Part shown: piece after piece, positions 10,672 through 22,217 of the stretch
Position numbering within the stretch: the first letter of the stretch is position 1
Layout: each line of letters begins with the position of its first letter
DNA from: Dactylorhiza incarnata
Lineage: Eukaryota > Streptophyta > Magnoliopsida > Asparagales > Orchidaceae
Assembly: GCA_033032865.1 (NCBI GenBank)
Contig: JAWHQI010000064.1
Location: 2,604,001 to 2,668,000, forward strand
Reading direction: 5' to 3'
DNA length: 64,000 nucleotides
Notes under the pieces: generated by a model
Database searches by the model: none
Seen by the model: the letters and a program-made list of their open reading frames with translations, nothing else
Told to the model about the DNA's origin: nothing
Position numbers and translations under genes: made by a program

Positions 10672-13600
10672 AATTCTTCCCCTCTTATAAAAGATTTTCG
10701 TCCTCGAAAATAGGACACGATATCTTATTTTACTTACGTTTCCATTTACACAAACTTTTGCTCGTTTTCCCTCGTTTCAAACTCCTACAATTATCGTGAT
10801 CGCCAAACCACCATAACTAACCATAAACGAATATGTATGTCATGAAGCATTTAGCATATGTCAGTTCATGATTCAGTCAATCTCTTTCGTAAGCACTTTC
10901 ATATTTCTTTCGTAAAGCACTGTTTGAATTATTATCTTTATACGTATATTACATGATATGCACATAGCGATCTCTCACGTTACCATTTTACCTCCTCACA
11001 TGTCATCACTCATCCTTATTCTCATGCTTAATTCATTTACTTGCTATGTCAGTTCCTTCTTATGCCATTTCTCTCTTATGTACTATTAAGACCTTCATTA
11101 TTTATAGTCGTATCCCGCGGTCAAATTTCTCAATTGTTGATTTATTTTCGTATCTTATATTCTATCGTTCTCTCTTTAGAACACTTCTTGCAGAACAATC
11201 TATATCAACACACATGCCAACATTCATCAGTATTCTCGTTCTTTGCTTTATTTAGGCTTTTAAACTTTCCTTTGTAACTCCGTGTACAATTAGGACTTTC
11301 ATTTCTCATAGTACTATCCTTTGTCAAATTCCTAAATCGTTGATTTAAATTAATATCTCATTATTCTATTGTTTCCTCTTTGTAACACTTCTCTTAGGAC
11401 GACCTACAATATAACGAGTGTCAGTGTACTTTCATTTTCTTTAGCATCGTATTGTCATATTCACATTGTTATCGCTTGCAAATTCCTTTTTATCGTTTCT
11501 TCTTTACCTCAACCTCGATTTAATTTATAACTTATATCGTATTACTTATTTTCACATGTCTTGAAATCATTACATGGGAAACAATTTCACTTGTAAACTT
11601 ATTTCATTCTCATTCTACTTGTGTGTGTAACATTTTGGTCAAAACCATATAGGTTAAATAAGATGAAGATAGACTTCAATGTACATTTATTTCTTTACCT
11701 ATGGTTTGCAAATGGTCTCAAAATTTTGACAATGAATATGTTATATAACTTTTGTGACATAAGGCTAGAGTTATTTACCAGATCACAATTCTTAATCATG
11801 TTTCTTTTCCTTCACATTTTTAACAATATATTTGTAACACCTCTTTCAAAACCATATAAAGTATCAAAGATTCGGCCGAAATCCAAGAGATATTATATAG
11901 AGTGAAAGTGAAATTACAAATCATTACAGTCCTTACTTTGCTTATTCATTTCCTTCAATGTTACTTTCCCATCATAACATTTTCCTTTTATTCTCAGTAG
12001 TAAGTATTTCGTGATCCTTAACCCAAATTCATATGGCCTTTATAGCTTTTACCTTGTTAGACTTATTACAGATATTTAAAAGTTTTTGCATTGAAAACAA
12101 TCGTGTCTTATAGGACGGTAAGAACTTTTTATCTGTGCACTCTTCATTAGCTATAATGCAATATAAAGATAAGTCTATTTTCATCAAATCGTTTACTATT
12201 CTTCAAATATCTTTATTATCAAGGTTCTATGTTCATCTGGGTAAAAAAAAAATATATGCAATACGCATTTGAGGTTTCACGTTAGACATCATATATATTA
12301 TCTTTTTTTTGCAAACACTATATTAGTAGCTCCATATTATGGATCGGATCATTCTTCCATTGCTTTTTCTTCCACGGTATTTTCATTTAGTTCTCAAATA
12401 TATGTTGATGTTTGTCATTCCATCTAAACATAATATCTTTCAATCTGAAATAAAATTAACCCAACAATTTCTTATTTCCTTCACCATCATACATTTTTTT
12501 GAACTTAAAGATAGTCTTCTCTCTTCACACATCAATGTTTTCTTTTCACTATCATATATTATTCTTCACCTGAATGTTTCGGTCTTAACATGCCACATTT
12601 TATGCACATTCTTATACTTTTATTTTATGAAGTTACTCTTTGGTTTTCCATATCTACAAAGTATTTCTTAGGAAACATATCTTTCGTCAACATTATAATT
12701 GATCTAAATAAGACAATTGGTCATGTTTGACTTTTATTTCCCTTTTTCCCTATGCGGACTCCACAATTATAAATACAATAATCCTCGATCTTGTTTCATA
12801 TTTTAGCTAATCAAAATTATTTTGATTCTAACACTATAACCTGAAATTGATAAGTTTACCCCATCCAAATGCACCAGTAAAATACATTTGATATATACAC
12901 TTAGTTTGTCGTTCTCATAGTCGTAATTTATAACATTCACTTCATTTTTGCTGGCATTTACTTTCATGTATAAAGAAGTTGTTTCTTACTTACTAGTACC
13001 TCTAGTATCAGTAGACTATCTTTTCCATAGCATCGTATTTTCATATTTCCGTTGTTGTCGTTTGCAACTTTCTTTTTATCGTTCTTTACCTCCATTTCAG
13101 TTTCATTTATAGCTTCTTATACATCACTTGTTTTCACATTCATTGAAATCATAACATAGTATTAATACGACGTACATTTATAGCTTTTAGTTATAACCAA
13201 ATTCCGTTTTCTTTTTATATATTTGTAGAACACGTTTCAAATTTATGTATGCATACCATACATGAAGGAGGTAGACTTATTTGTTTCTTGTAGAAAATTA
13301 GAGTCCATCATTTGTACACCTTTTATTACATGTTCAATCAATTTATATACCTCCGTTTTCGCATTATAAAAAGATACAACACTATTATATACATATAATC
13401 TTTCTTCCAATTCTAAGTACATTCATCTTTCAACTCATTTATACTTATCATATTCGTTTATCTATCATAAACCATACGAAGATCTTTCTTTGTGGAAACA
13501 TTTGGGTTGATTTGTGCAATAAGAACAATATCAATATTTACTTAAATTCATGTCACTTTATATTCGTGTACAATTCATTTGATTTCTATCCTTTCATGAA

Positions 13601-13748
13601 TTCTTTCAAAACCCTTCAACGTACTTTGATTTAAATAAATTCCCAATTACTAGAATACTATGAACGATCTTCTCATTGTCATATCATGTGTGCTTACTCC
13701 GTACTCACTACAACCGAACTTCTTGAAAACCTGGCTCTGATACCAAAT
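10672..13748 (-). other. Internal domain of the LARD-like element, non-coding
   Basis: AT-rich, with open frames no longer than about 110 codons and no gag, protease, reverse transcriptase or integrase motif in any frame. Several blocks recur loosely, for instance around 11440-11530 and 13020-13140 (words such as tagcatcgtatt, cttcatttataac), which suggests an old internal duplication. Confidence 0.75.
13731..13745 (-). promoter_or_regulatory. Primer binding site, initiator tRNA-Met type
   Basis: Minus-strand TGGTATCAGAGCCAG is the common plant retrotransposon site complementary to the 3' end of initiator tRNA-Met. Its position three bases inside the right LTR fixes the element's orientation. 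Confidence 0.9.
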
Positions 13749-16156
13749 TGTGAGGCCCCCATTTAGACCCCACATACCAAATTGTTCATACATGCGTCCC
13801 AGGTTGAAGTAAGGCTAGTGAATACAAAATAAAGACACATAATAAGAAATTTACTTGCATACCTTGCATTATACGCTGAATCTTTTCTGTACTATCATAA
13901 TCAATGCTTTTAGTGTTTTCATATCCCAAGTCACGTCCATTACCTACAAAAGTTGACAACGGGCTTAGTCATAAAAATATGACTAAGTGAGGACATACCT
14001 CTTTCATTGCTATATACAGTCAGAAAAACTTACGCAGTTTAAACTATATTTTCCATACTAACCATTTTCTGTCTCCGTAGTTACTTATGCATCATATAAC
14101 TATATGAACATGTTAGTACCAATAAAACAGTATAAGCAGTATAGAATCATAACCGTATCATGTAACATTAAAGCAGTGTGTCTATGTATCAGTATCTATG
14201 AAAGAACATAATGACTGAGGGAAACATGTCAGTAATCATAAACAGTATCAGGAGCTATCACATTCATATGAGCTATGAAACATGTAAACAATGCAAGTAT
14301 CTTAACTGTATCTATGTCATGGTAGTAGTGCAAATATATAACTTCATGTCAGTTTTCATGTCTATAAACATTTATCCATGTACCTTTATAACCCTTTAAA
14401 TCAGTATTTCCATGAGTGTTTCTTTCCTTAGGATATATTATGGGCGATTGAATCCTTTTTCCTTTTTTCCTTTACCCCGAAGGGTCATCATTTTCCAAAA
14501 CCAGTACGGTCAACCCGCGTTTATGCCTTTCGGCTCGACTGGTTTGGCAATTCATCATATTCATTTCATTCATGTGCATGCACTTCAATTCGCCCGTAAT
14601 ATAACCTCGTGTCAACACGTTTACATAAAGTGAGTTATTCATTTTTATATCCCCTCAGAAATTTATTTGCTAGTTTGCCTTTATAAGGGCCATACAGTAA
14701 AGCGATATTAAATATCAATGATATCAACTATGCATTTACCATTCAGCATAATAAGAATGCGTATGTAATAAGAACGTAAAGCTATAAAGTTTAAATGAAA
14801 CAGGTAGCTCTCACCATCAGCAAATTTAGTCATTGACATGTCTATATGGAGGTGCCATCCTTCGCGGTATCTGTATAGTATCATATAATTTAGGGCATTT
14901 ATATCGGGGTTGCACCTCGCTATAGCTACAATATTGACTACTATGATTACATCACTTGGAAGCTACTTAACTCAACCAACCATTTGTTTTATCTAGTCAT
15001 AACGACACAACGTTAAAGTGATAATGAAACTCATTTAGTTCTCTACTGAACATCATGAAGAGAAAAACTCAACAATTACCATAACTCAAGTCATCCATAA
15101 CTCCCTCAACATAAAACTCTGGACATGAAATAAAAAGAGGGCTTAACATAAAAGAGGGATGCCAACCTTCATTAACGACAAAACATTCATAATTTTCCCT
15201 GCACGAGTAGGCCAAGAAGATAAGAACCAAATTCCTAATTAACTTACCATTCTTGTCAACCAATGACCAACAGAATGTCTACTCAATGTTTGACATGACA
15301 GCAGCTGGTTAGCGGTAAGGTAAAGCCCAAAGCTCTGATTAATAAGAGCTCTTATAATGGCAGTTAATAGCAATTCCCCCCTAATCAAAGAGGATGGCAT
15401 TAACGACAACCGAAATCTCCCAATAACAGTGACAGTCACAATAAGCAGTGAAAGAGAAGCAGCAGAACTTTCTTCTCCCAATCATATAGAGAACAACTGA
15501 AGCGGAAAAACCCTAACACAATCGGCCAATCAAAACCAACAGAAACCCTTGAAACATATTCATCAACATATCTACTTCTGCATATATTTCCTCCCAGAAA
15601 TCCAACATCAACGCAAAAATTAGGAGGAGAAGAGAGAGGCAAGAAGCTCACCTTGGCTCAAGTTAAAACCGAGGCCCTATTTCTGAAACAAAACTCACTA
15701 CCCTGCTAAGCTTCAAATCCAACAAAGTCGCAAACCACAGATCCTCGAACAGCCACAGATTCCACACCTTCTATGAGAGATTTCAAGAAGAAGAGAGCAG
15801 CGTCGTGCCCTATCGCGACCGTCGAGAGAGAAGGAAGTGAAAGATCGGTTGAAATGAGAACCCAAAACGTCATAAAGCAACATCTCCACCGCCTAAAATA
15901 TGTGCTATTAGCACCCCAACTTCAGCTAATAACATGTGTTATTAGCACACCCCTTTGCCTACGCATATTATTGAGCCCTTCATTTCCACCGGCACAAGCA
16001 ATATGAAAAGAATGCAATATTAAATTATAATATTAAAATTGAGCTTCGTCACAACATACAAATCTTTGCGAAGGAAAATGTCGACACTGATTTATTTTTC
16101 ATCATAGGAGACAAACTTTTTTTAAATTGGGTCACTTCATCTTTTGGGCCGTTACA
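13749..16156 (-). repeat. 5' LTR of the LARD-like element
   Basis: This 2408-bp partner of 8259-10671 is adjacent to the primer binding site. It ends at GGGCCGTTACA, after which the GC minisatellite of the host element resumes. Confidence 0.9.
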
Positions 16157-16657
16157 TGCGGCCTACCCCCCTGCTCGCCCAGTCCTGTAAGGGGGCGAGC
16201 GTTGAGGCATCCGACCCCCACTATCCCCGCCCCCGAGGGGGTTTGCGTTTAGCGCCTCGGAGCAGCGGGATTTGGTTGTTGGCTGGCCAAACCTGAGGGT
16301 ATTTCTATAATCTCTCGGGCCAGAGTCTGGCTATTGGCAGACCAAGCTTGGAAATCTATTAATAGGACCAAGGGGGCACCTTTGGAGGATGACTTCTCTT
16401 TGGGATACTCTCTCCCTAAGTTTCTTCGGTGGGGGGAAGAGTGTCTCCAAAGGTGCCCAAGCTCAGCATTGGCTTGAGAGGAGAAGCGCTCTAAGATCTT
16501 CCGGGTGTGTTGTGGGACCTCCTCGCTGAGCCCTCGGTCCTGTTCCTAGTTCTTTAAGTCTTCGGCCTAGCGCTCTCCCTTGAGAGAAGTAGGTGTGAGG
16601 TCACCCCCTTTGTTGGGGACCCCGAACTCCACAAGAGACCAAGTATTGGTTTCAACA

Positions 16658-17122
16658 CTAAACATAATAAAAAAGCATTAAAATCTAAGCCAAACCTAAT
16701 AAAAATGAGAAATATAAAGGCTAGTTTTCTTGTCACTGAAGGCCAATTTTCTTGTAGTGAATGATATTTGTCAAATATAAGATGATATAAATTTGGCTTA
16801 GTTGATTCGAGCATGCACAACTTAGCTAGGGCATGTTTGCTTGTATGTCTGCACTCCGGTGTGGCATCGTATGGACGCGAGCCAAAAGACTACGCGACGT
16901 GACGACATTCGGCGAGATCTGCCTCCGTACAGTTCGTGCTGGAGCAGGGGTCTCCAGCCTAGCGTTGCGGCAGGCCTCCGTCACGCCTCCTATCGGAATA
17001 GTACTAAAGCAAATATAGAAATTAGATGAATATTTATCGAGTGGTTAGGGGTGGGTTTGACTCCGCGGATCTCCGCTCGGTCTTAACAGTATATACTATG
17101 CCAAAGCGATATGGATGAAGGC
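16658..17122. other. Intergenic, no gene seen
   Basis: Mixed sequence between the inverted-arm element and the Harbinger element. A tRNA-like word (GGGTTTGACTCC near 17054) resembles a B box, but no matching A box at proper spacing is convincing. Confidence 0.35.
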
Positions 17123-17440
17123 TAAGGGCCTGTTTGGGAGGGCTTTTCAGAAAGGAGAAGGAGTGGTGGCAAAAGGATTGTAGGAAAAGGAGCTTTTGGA
17201 AAATGTCTATTGCAAAAGGAGATCTGTTTGGGTAAACTCCTTTTGCAGAGCTTTTCAGAAAGGAGAATCACTTTATAAACTGTTTGGCAAATCTCCGTTG
17301 CGGTGATTTTTTTTGTAAAATGTAGAAATATTTGATGTAAAACAATTTTTTAAAAATAATTATAAAACTATAATAGTACTTCATTCATTAGAAATAAAAG
17401 TTGATATTACATTGAAAGACAAGAATTTAAAACAGACAAA

Positions 17441-18779
17441 CTACGTGTTAGCTTGATACAATTGTTCTGCAATGCGGTCACGCAATGTAATCATTTCCTG
17501 AACACCCACTCGCACACCTCTAACATGATCTGCATTTAATGTTACGTCAGTGGTCGGTGTATGATTTTCTCTTATTTCATGTGCCTCAGGATATATTAAG
17601 TTTTCGTCATCATCGCAGGCCAAGAAGTCTGGATCAGAACGAGATGCATGCCTACGAATATAGTTATGCAAAGTCATGGTTGCTATGACAATATCACGCT
17701 GCTTTGCTAAACTACATTGAGGCATGTCCCTAAGTATATCCCACTTTTTCTTCCAAACACCGAATGTTCGTTCTATGACGCCACGCAATGATGAATGTGC
17801 ATGGTTGAATATGTCTTTTCTTCCTTGTATAGGACGATTTCCCCGCGCAAAGTCTGGTAAATGATATCGTGTTTCTGAATATGGCTTTAAGAACCCTCGT
17901 TGCAGTGGATATCCAATATCAACCAAGTAATATTTTCCTAAAATTTAAAAACAATAATTAGTATTCTATTTTAAATAACTATAATTTCATATTTAAAAAT
18001 ATACATGTAGTCGGAAATGGAAAATTATAACTTTGTTCCATGAGTGCACGCTGAAAAATACGACTGTCATGAGTCGAACCCTCCCATCCAGCCAACACAA
18101 ATGTGAAACACATGTTGAAGTCGCATACTGCCATAATATTTTGTGTTGGCATACCAAGACGTCCAATGTACGCAGCTTGCAATTCAGGTGGAACCCGTGC
18201 ACCAATATGTGTTCCATCTATTGCTCCAATGCAGTTCTCAAAATATGGCATGTATCGAGCATCATTTAATATTTGTTGTGGAATTCCCCTGAAGTGTTTA
18301 TCTGTTGGCGCTATAATATCAGATGATAGCTTTTTCAGGGCAGTTATTCCCGCTGAAAAATATCTACATATTGTTTCCGTTGAGTGTTGAAATCTTTCTT
18401 TTGTTAGCCTCGTTGATTCATTTTGTGCTAAAATATACAATGTCAGTGCGAGAACTTCTCGTGAGGTAGTTCTCCTTGAACCACGTAGTCCATAACGTTG
18501 TTCAAGTACCCGAAGCAGATCAAGAAATATCCGCTTTGACATCCGTAAGTTCTCGTAAATTCTAGTGGAATGCCCATTTAGCAATTCTCCGATCCATTTA
18601 TCACCTGATTGGTTGGATGTCATGCATGGATTATTGCTGGATGACGAACTCCAACTGTGCACCATACATGCAGCCGATGTCTGTTGATGGTGAGCTAAAA
18701 CGTTTTGGGTTTGATTGACCAAATCTATCTCTCTTTCTTGAATTTTCTCATTTGAGCTATCTGAATTATCAGAGGACAT
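17441..18779 (-). CDS. PIF/Harbinger transposase (HARBI1-like, DDE_Tnp_4)
   Basis: Two exons. Exon 1 runs from 18779 (ATG) to 18005 and exon 2 from 17937 to 17441, with a 67-bp GT/AG intron. Together they encode 424 codons including the stop. Residues about 80-150 form the helix-rich N-terminal region typical of the family. The catalytic triad is visible: Asp188 in GAIDGTHI, Asp238 in STHDSRIF and Glu314 in VIERTFGVWK. The conserved KYYLVDIGYP lies at the start of exon 2. The enzyme would cut and paste the element at TWA targets together with its Myb-like partner. With the canonical splice sites the junction codon is TGA (T at 18005 joined to GA). Homologues have Gly there (GKYYLVD), so a G-to-T change at the last exonic base could have made the stop. 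Whether the gene is read past this point is unknown. Confidence 0.88.
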
Positions 18780-19062
18780 TGTAGAACTACATACACAGAC
18801 AAATGCAATGATGAATCAAATTACTACATACATAAAATACTTCAGTGAAATTGAAAGATATAAACGATGAAATACACAAGTTAGAACTGTTGTAGCAGGT
18901 AAACCATGAATCAAATTACTTCTTACATATATAAGCCATGAAATAGAAGTTTATGTTGTTCTATATATAAAGATAAAATATAAGTAGATTCATGCTAGAA
19001 AGACCCACAAATAAAGATACAACTAGATTCATGCTCCGCAGATAACTACAACCACGTGACCC

Positions 19063-20055
19063 CTACTGTGAATTTTTTGTATATCGCGCCTTCAGCCACC
19101 TAACTTTGAGCTTCTCTGGAATACTCATGAATGTTTCTCTGTTGCTCTTATCTCTGAGAAACATCGTGTAGTAGTCATAAAAGTCATAGTCCTCCATAAT
19201 CTCTGGATGTTTTTCGAGCTCTCTGACTGCTTCAGGGATTGTAAACAATGCAGATGAGATTTGTATTTTTGAAGGTTCCATCATAACACGACCTATTATA
19301 CGAGATGTCTCTGCTATGTCCTCCATGGTGGAACTCATTGCTCGCTTTTTTCCAACAAGCTTCTTCTGTCCCTTGTCTTTTATCTTCTTCGTAACATCAG
19401 ATGAGCTAGAGGGTCGAGTGGAGCTTGTATCCACTCCCGTGCTTGTAGCATTATGAGGTTCTTCAACATCTTGAATGTCATCATCATCAGACATGTCACA
19501 TTCATCAACAGATTCATGCCCCAGGTTTCGTGAACTAGGGGCCCATGCAAGATCTCCCGTAGCAATCACTTGGCTAAACATCTTGTCTAGCCTTTCCTCC
19601 AACTCTGGAGCTATACCTAAATAGCGAAACTTCTTTGCAGTAGGGACCACCTAAGAGTATATATCAAATTAATCATAATATAATTAAGACAGTATTAGTG
19701 AGAAAAATGATAAAAGAATTATATTAACCTTCAGTCTTTCGTCCCACCATTCATCAGAAGCGTCAATAGTTTTGCGTGAGGGATTCCATCCCAAACCAGT
19801 CTCTCCCCGTTTCAACTCTCGCCATATCTTCTACTCTTTTTTTAATTGGACCCATTTATTTTTCATTTGTTTTTGATCATAGGATTTCTCCCTCCGTTCG
19901 CGAAATTTACTAATCAGATTATTCTACCCGTCTTTGCTAAAATGTGTAGTTGATCTATTCCCCAACTCAATTTCTTTGATGCACAAATCATAAAATAACA
20001 TCACATCGTTCATTTCCCATGTTGCAGAGATTCCACTTTCTTTGTGTTTACCCAT
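19063..20055 (-). pseudogene. PIF/Harbinger ORF1, Myb/SANT-like protein, two stops
   Basis: Two exons: 20055 (ATG) to 19729 and 19650 to 19063, with a 78-bp GT/AG intron between. Exon 1 gives a Myb_DNA-bind_3-like domain (TWEMNDVMLFYDLCIKEIE, then KNKWVQLKKE, GLGWNPSRKTIDA, WWDERLK). Exon 2 continues with VVPTAKKFRYLGI, an acidic/Ser-rich linker, a Lys-rich stretch and the conserved C-terminal block. In the family this protein binds the transposon ends and helps bring the transposase into the nucleus. Two in-frame TAG codons interrupt exon 1 at 19924-19926 and 19831-19833. Both stand where Trp (TGG) is expected, consistent with single transitions. The remaining frame is undisturbed, so inactivation looks recent. 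Confidence 0.85.
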
Positions 20056-21127
20056 TCTGCAAAACTAGACATACGCAAAAATAAATAAATTCATCACTCA
20101 TGCATACACACAAACACAAATAATTTTTATGACAAACATATACTACACAAGCACACATATATGCAACGCAGCGGGTGAGAAATGATATTTCCTATTCGAA
20201 GTTATACATGGTGACAGCAAAATATATGATTGGCAGAGCTTATAGAATTGTTTGTGTTTGGTTATTGCTGTGAACAATTACAAAACGAACTCTTTTGACT
20301 ACAGAACAATAGAAGTGAACAATTACAAAACAAACAATAGAAGTGAACAATTACAAAACGAACTCTTCAAAACATTGAGAATCAGTGCATTTTCTGGAGA
20401 AAATAAGTGCATTTTCTGGAGAAAATCAGTGCATTTTGTGCAAAATAGAAACCGTAGGGGTCAGATGATCGATTTTAGTATATTTCAAGGAAGTGTAGCA
20501 TGAGGAATGGGAAGAAGCAAAATAAAAATAACTTGAGCAAAATATGTAATTTTCTGGGAAGGAGCAAAATAAAAATAACTTAGCAAAATAAATATTTTCT
20601 GGGAAGGATCTATAGTTTCGAATGCCATGATTTGGAATGGGAAGGAGCAGAGAAATAGTCCTTCCAAGCACCTGAAGAGAATCGAAACTATAGATCTGAA
20701 GATAAATACCATAAACCCTAAAGTATAGATCTGAAGAAAATCGCAAAAACTGGAAGGAGACGGCGAAGGATGGCGGATTCATACCTTTGAATGGAGATCT
20801 GGAAGGAAATCTACAAACCGGAAGTTCGCCGGCGGGGTTGCGAACTCGGGAGCGCGGCGGGGTTGCGAACTCGGGAGCGAGGCGTAGGGTTGCGAAATCG
20901 GGAAGTCGGGAGCGAGGCGGGTTGAAAACTCGGGAAGAAGAATAATAAAATGCAGGTACAGAAAAAGCAGCGGACTGGTGCTATTAATGACTTTCGAAAA
21001 AGACCCGAAAAAGTCCTTTTTGGCTGTTGCGTTTTTGACGGACAGAGAAAACAAACAGTTTAGAAACTGCGGTGGCATTTTCCAGGAAATGAAAAGGAAG
21101 TAAAAAGCCCTTCCAAACAGGCCCTAA

Positions 21128-21351
21128 GACTCCATTTGGCACGGCGGGCGTGGTCATGAATGCGGTGGTTGTGTTGTACGTCGTTCGGGAACGCTCGATC
21201 TCACCTAAGGAAATTCAACCACTTTTATATTCAAAGCTCGTTTTCTTTTCTTGGTAGTGGTCATAACCATTGTCTTGCCAAACATACATTCTATGATGGC
21301 GGCTTGTTTGTCCAAACTTACCCTAGCAAAAAAGCCGCCCCAAACTAAGCC
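21128..21351. mobile_element. Tourist-like MITE sharing the TAA of the Harbinger element
   Basis: This 224-bp element has ends GACTCCATTTGGCACGGC and, in reverse complement, GGCTTAGTTTGGGGCGGC. It is flanked by TAA at 21125-21127 and 21352-21354. The left TAA is also the right duplication of the Harbinger element, so the two insertions are directly adjacent. Related copies lie at 31272-31538, 34959-35134 and 35450-35669. Confidence 0.8.
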
Positions 21352-21354
21352 TAA

Positions 21355-21694
21355 GATCACTGCACATAGTTGTGATCTAATATCTGTTATAAAATTCATA
21401 AAATCGATTTTAATAATTTAATACTCAGTTATAAAATTATTGATGACGATGAAGGCATTAAAGGTACTAAGCCTGTAAGCAAAGCCACGTAAAATTTTCA
21501 GAATTAAGGCTTCTTGTTTCCAAGAGTCAGCTTGATTAGGAAGGAACTAATGATATGTTTATCACATAATTACGTTATTTATATTTATTTATGTATGCTA
21601 TTGCTAATACGTGAGGGAAAGGTAAAATAAGGCAGGATTACGTGTCTTCCGCCCGAAGGCAAGAGGAAATTGTTGCGGAATCCAGATTTATCCG
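21355..21694. other. Intergenic, no gene seen
   Basis: About 340 bp of AT-rich sequence with no recognisable feature. Confidence 0.4.
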
Positions 21695-22217
21695 AAAGAA
21701 TATGGGTGCTGTTATTAGCAAATCATTACTACTAGCAAACCATTAAATTTGAAAATGGTTATTTGAAAACCAATTTGTTATTAGCAAACCACCAAAAAAA
21801 ATTAAAAAAAAAACTCAATCATATTATATGATGCATTTAAGCATTCTCAAATAAGCATTATAGTAAACATTTGAATATGCATTACATATAATTTAGAAGG
21901 GCTCATAATCTTCTTTAAAAGAACCAAAATATCTTCATGCGCCCCAAAGTTTGTTGCTCCAAGTATTGCTTAAGTGCACCAAATTATCTTTTAGTGAATC
22001 AAAATATCTTTTAGTGAACCAAATTCTCTTCTAGCACCTCTTTTGTCATGATCATAGCCTACATACCAAAAATCATGTTATTAGTAAGCATTGTGTTTGA
22101 AATAATAAATTTAAAAAATTTAAAAAATTGAAATCAATTAGTAAACAATCTTACATTTCATTTATTTAAATTGAGTATGCATTCTCATGAAATTGCCATT
22201 TGTGTATGATATCGCCT

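Larger units (their letters stand above)
8259..16156 (-). mobile_element. Non-coding LTR retrotransposon (LARD-like)
   Basis: Two direct repeats of about 2.4 kb (8259-10671 and 13749-16156) are nearly identical and bound a 3.08-kb internal region. The plus-strand ends are TGTGAGGCCCCC and GGGCCGTTACA. On the minus strand the LTR begins TGTAACGGCCC and ends GGGGGCCTCACA. A primer binding site (TGGTATCAGAGCCAG, minus, 13731-13745) lies 3 bases inside the right LTR, and a polypurine tract (AAGAGGGGAAGAA, minus, about 10673-10685) lies next to the left LTR. The element is therefore minus-oriented with the right LTR as 5' LTR. The internal region is AT-rich and shows no gag or pol, so it must have moved in trans. 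The flanks (ggctg, tgcgg) do not match as a TSD; the target is repetitive. Confidence 0.9.
6513..16657. mobile_element. Inverted-arm (foldback-type) composite element
   Basis: The ends are long inverted repeats. TGTTGAAACCAA at 6513 faces GGTTTCAACA at 16648-16657, and homology continues for about 450 bp (left arm 6513-6960, right arm 16205-16657). Shared words include GTGGAGTTCGGG, CACCCGGAAGATCTTAGAGCG, TTGGGCACCTTTGGAG and CCCCCTTGGTCCTAT. Read outward, each arm looks like an LTR: a TATA-like box (TATAAATAGG on the minus strand near 6830, TATTAATAGG near 16350), then several hundred bases ending in CA. The core was the GC minisatellite, now split by the LTR element at 8259-16156. Without that insertion the element would be about 2.2 kb. 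No convincing TSD is visible. It could be a foldback transposon or two related LTRs in inverted orientation. Confidence 0.6.
17126..21124 (-). mobile_element. Full-length PIF/Harbinger DNA transposon
   Basis: The terminal inverted repeats start GGGCCTGTTTGG on both sides (17126 and, in reverse complement, 21124) and extend about 22 bp with one mismatch. The flanking 3-bp duplications are TAA at 17123-17125 and 21125-21127. The 4.0-kb element holds the two genes expected of an autonomous PIF/Harbinger element: a DDE transposase (17441-18779) and a Myb/SANT-like partner (19063-20055), both on the minus strand. Subterminal regions repeat words such as cttttcagaaaggag, possible protein-binding sites. 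Both genes carry disabling changes, so this copy is probably dead although structurally complete. Confidence 0.95.

Noticed and set aside
17035..17085. tRNA gene or SINE head near 17054
   Set aside because: A B-box-like word is present, but no A box at proper spacing and no cloverleaf could be drawn.
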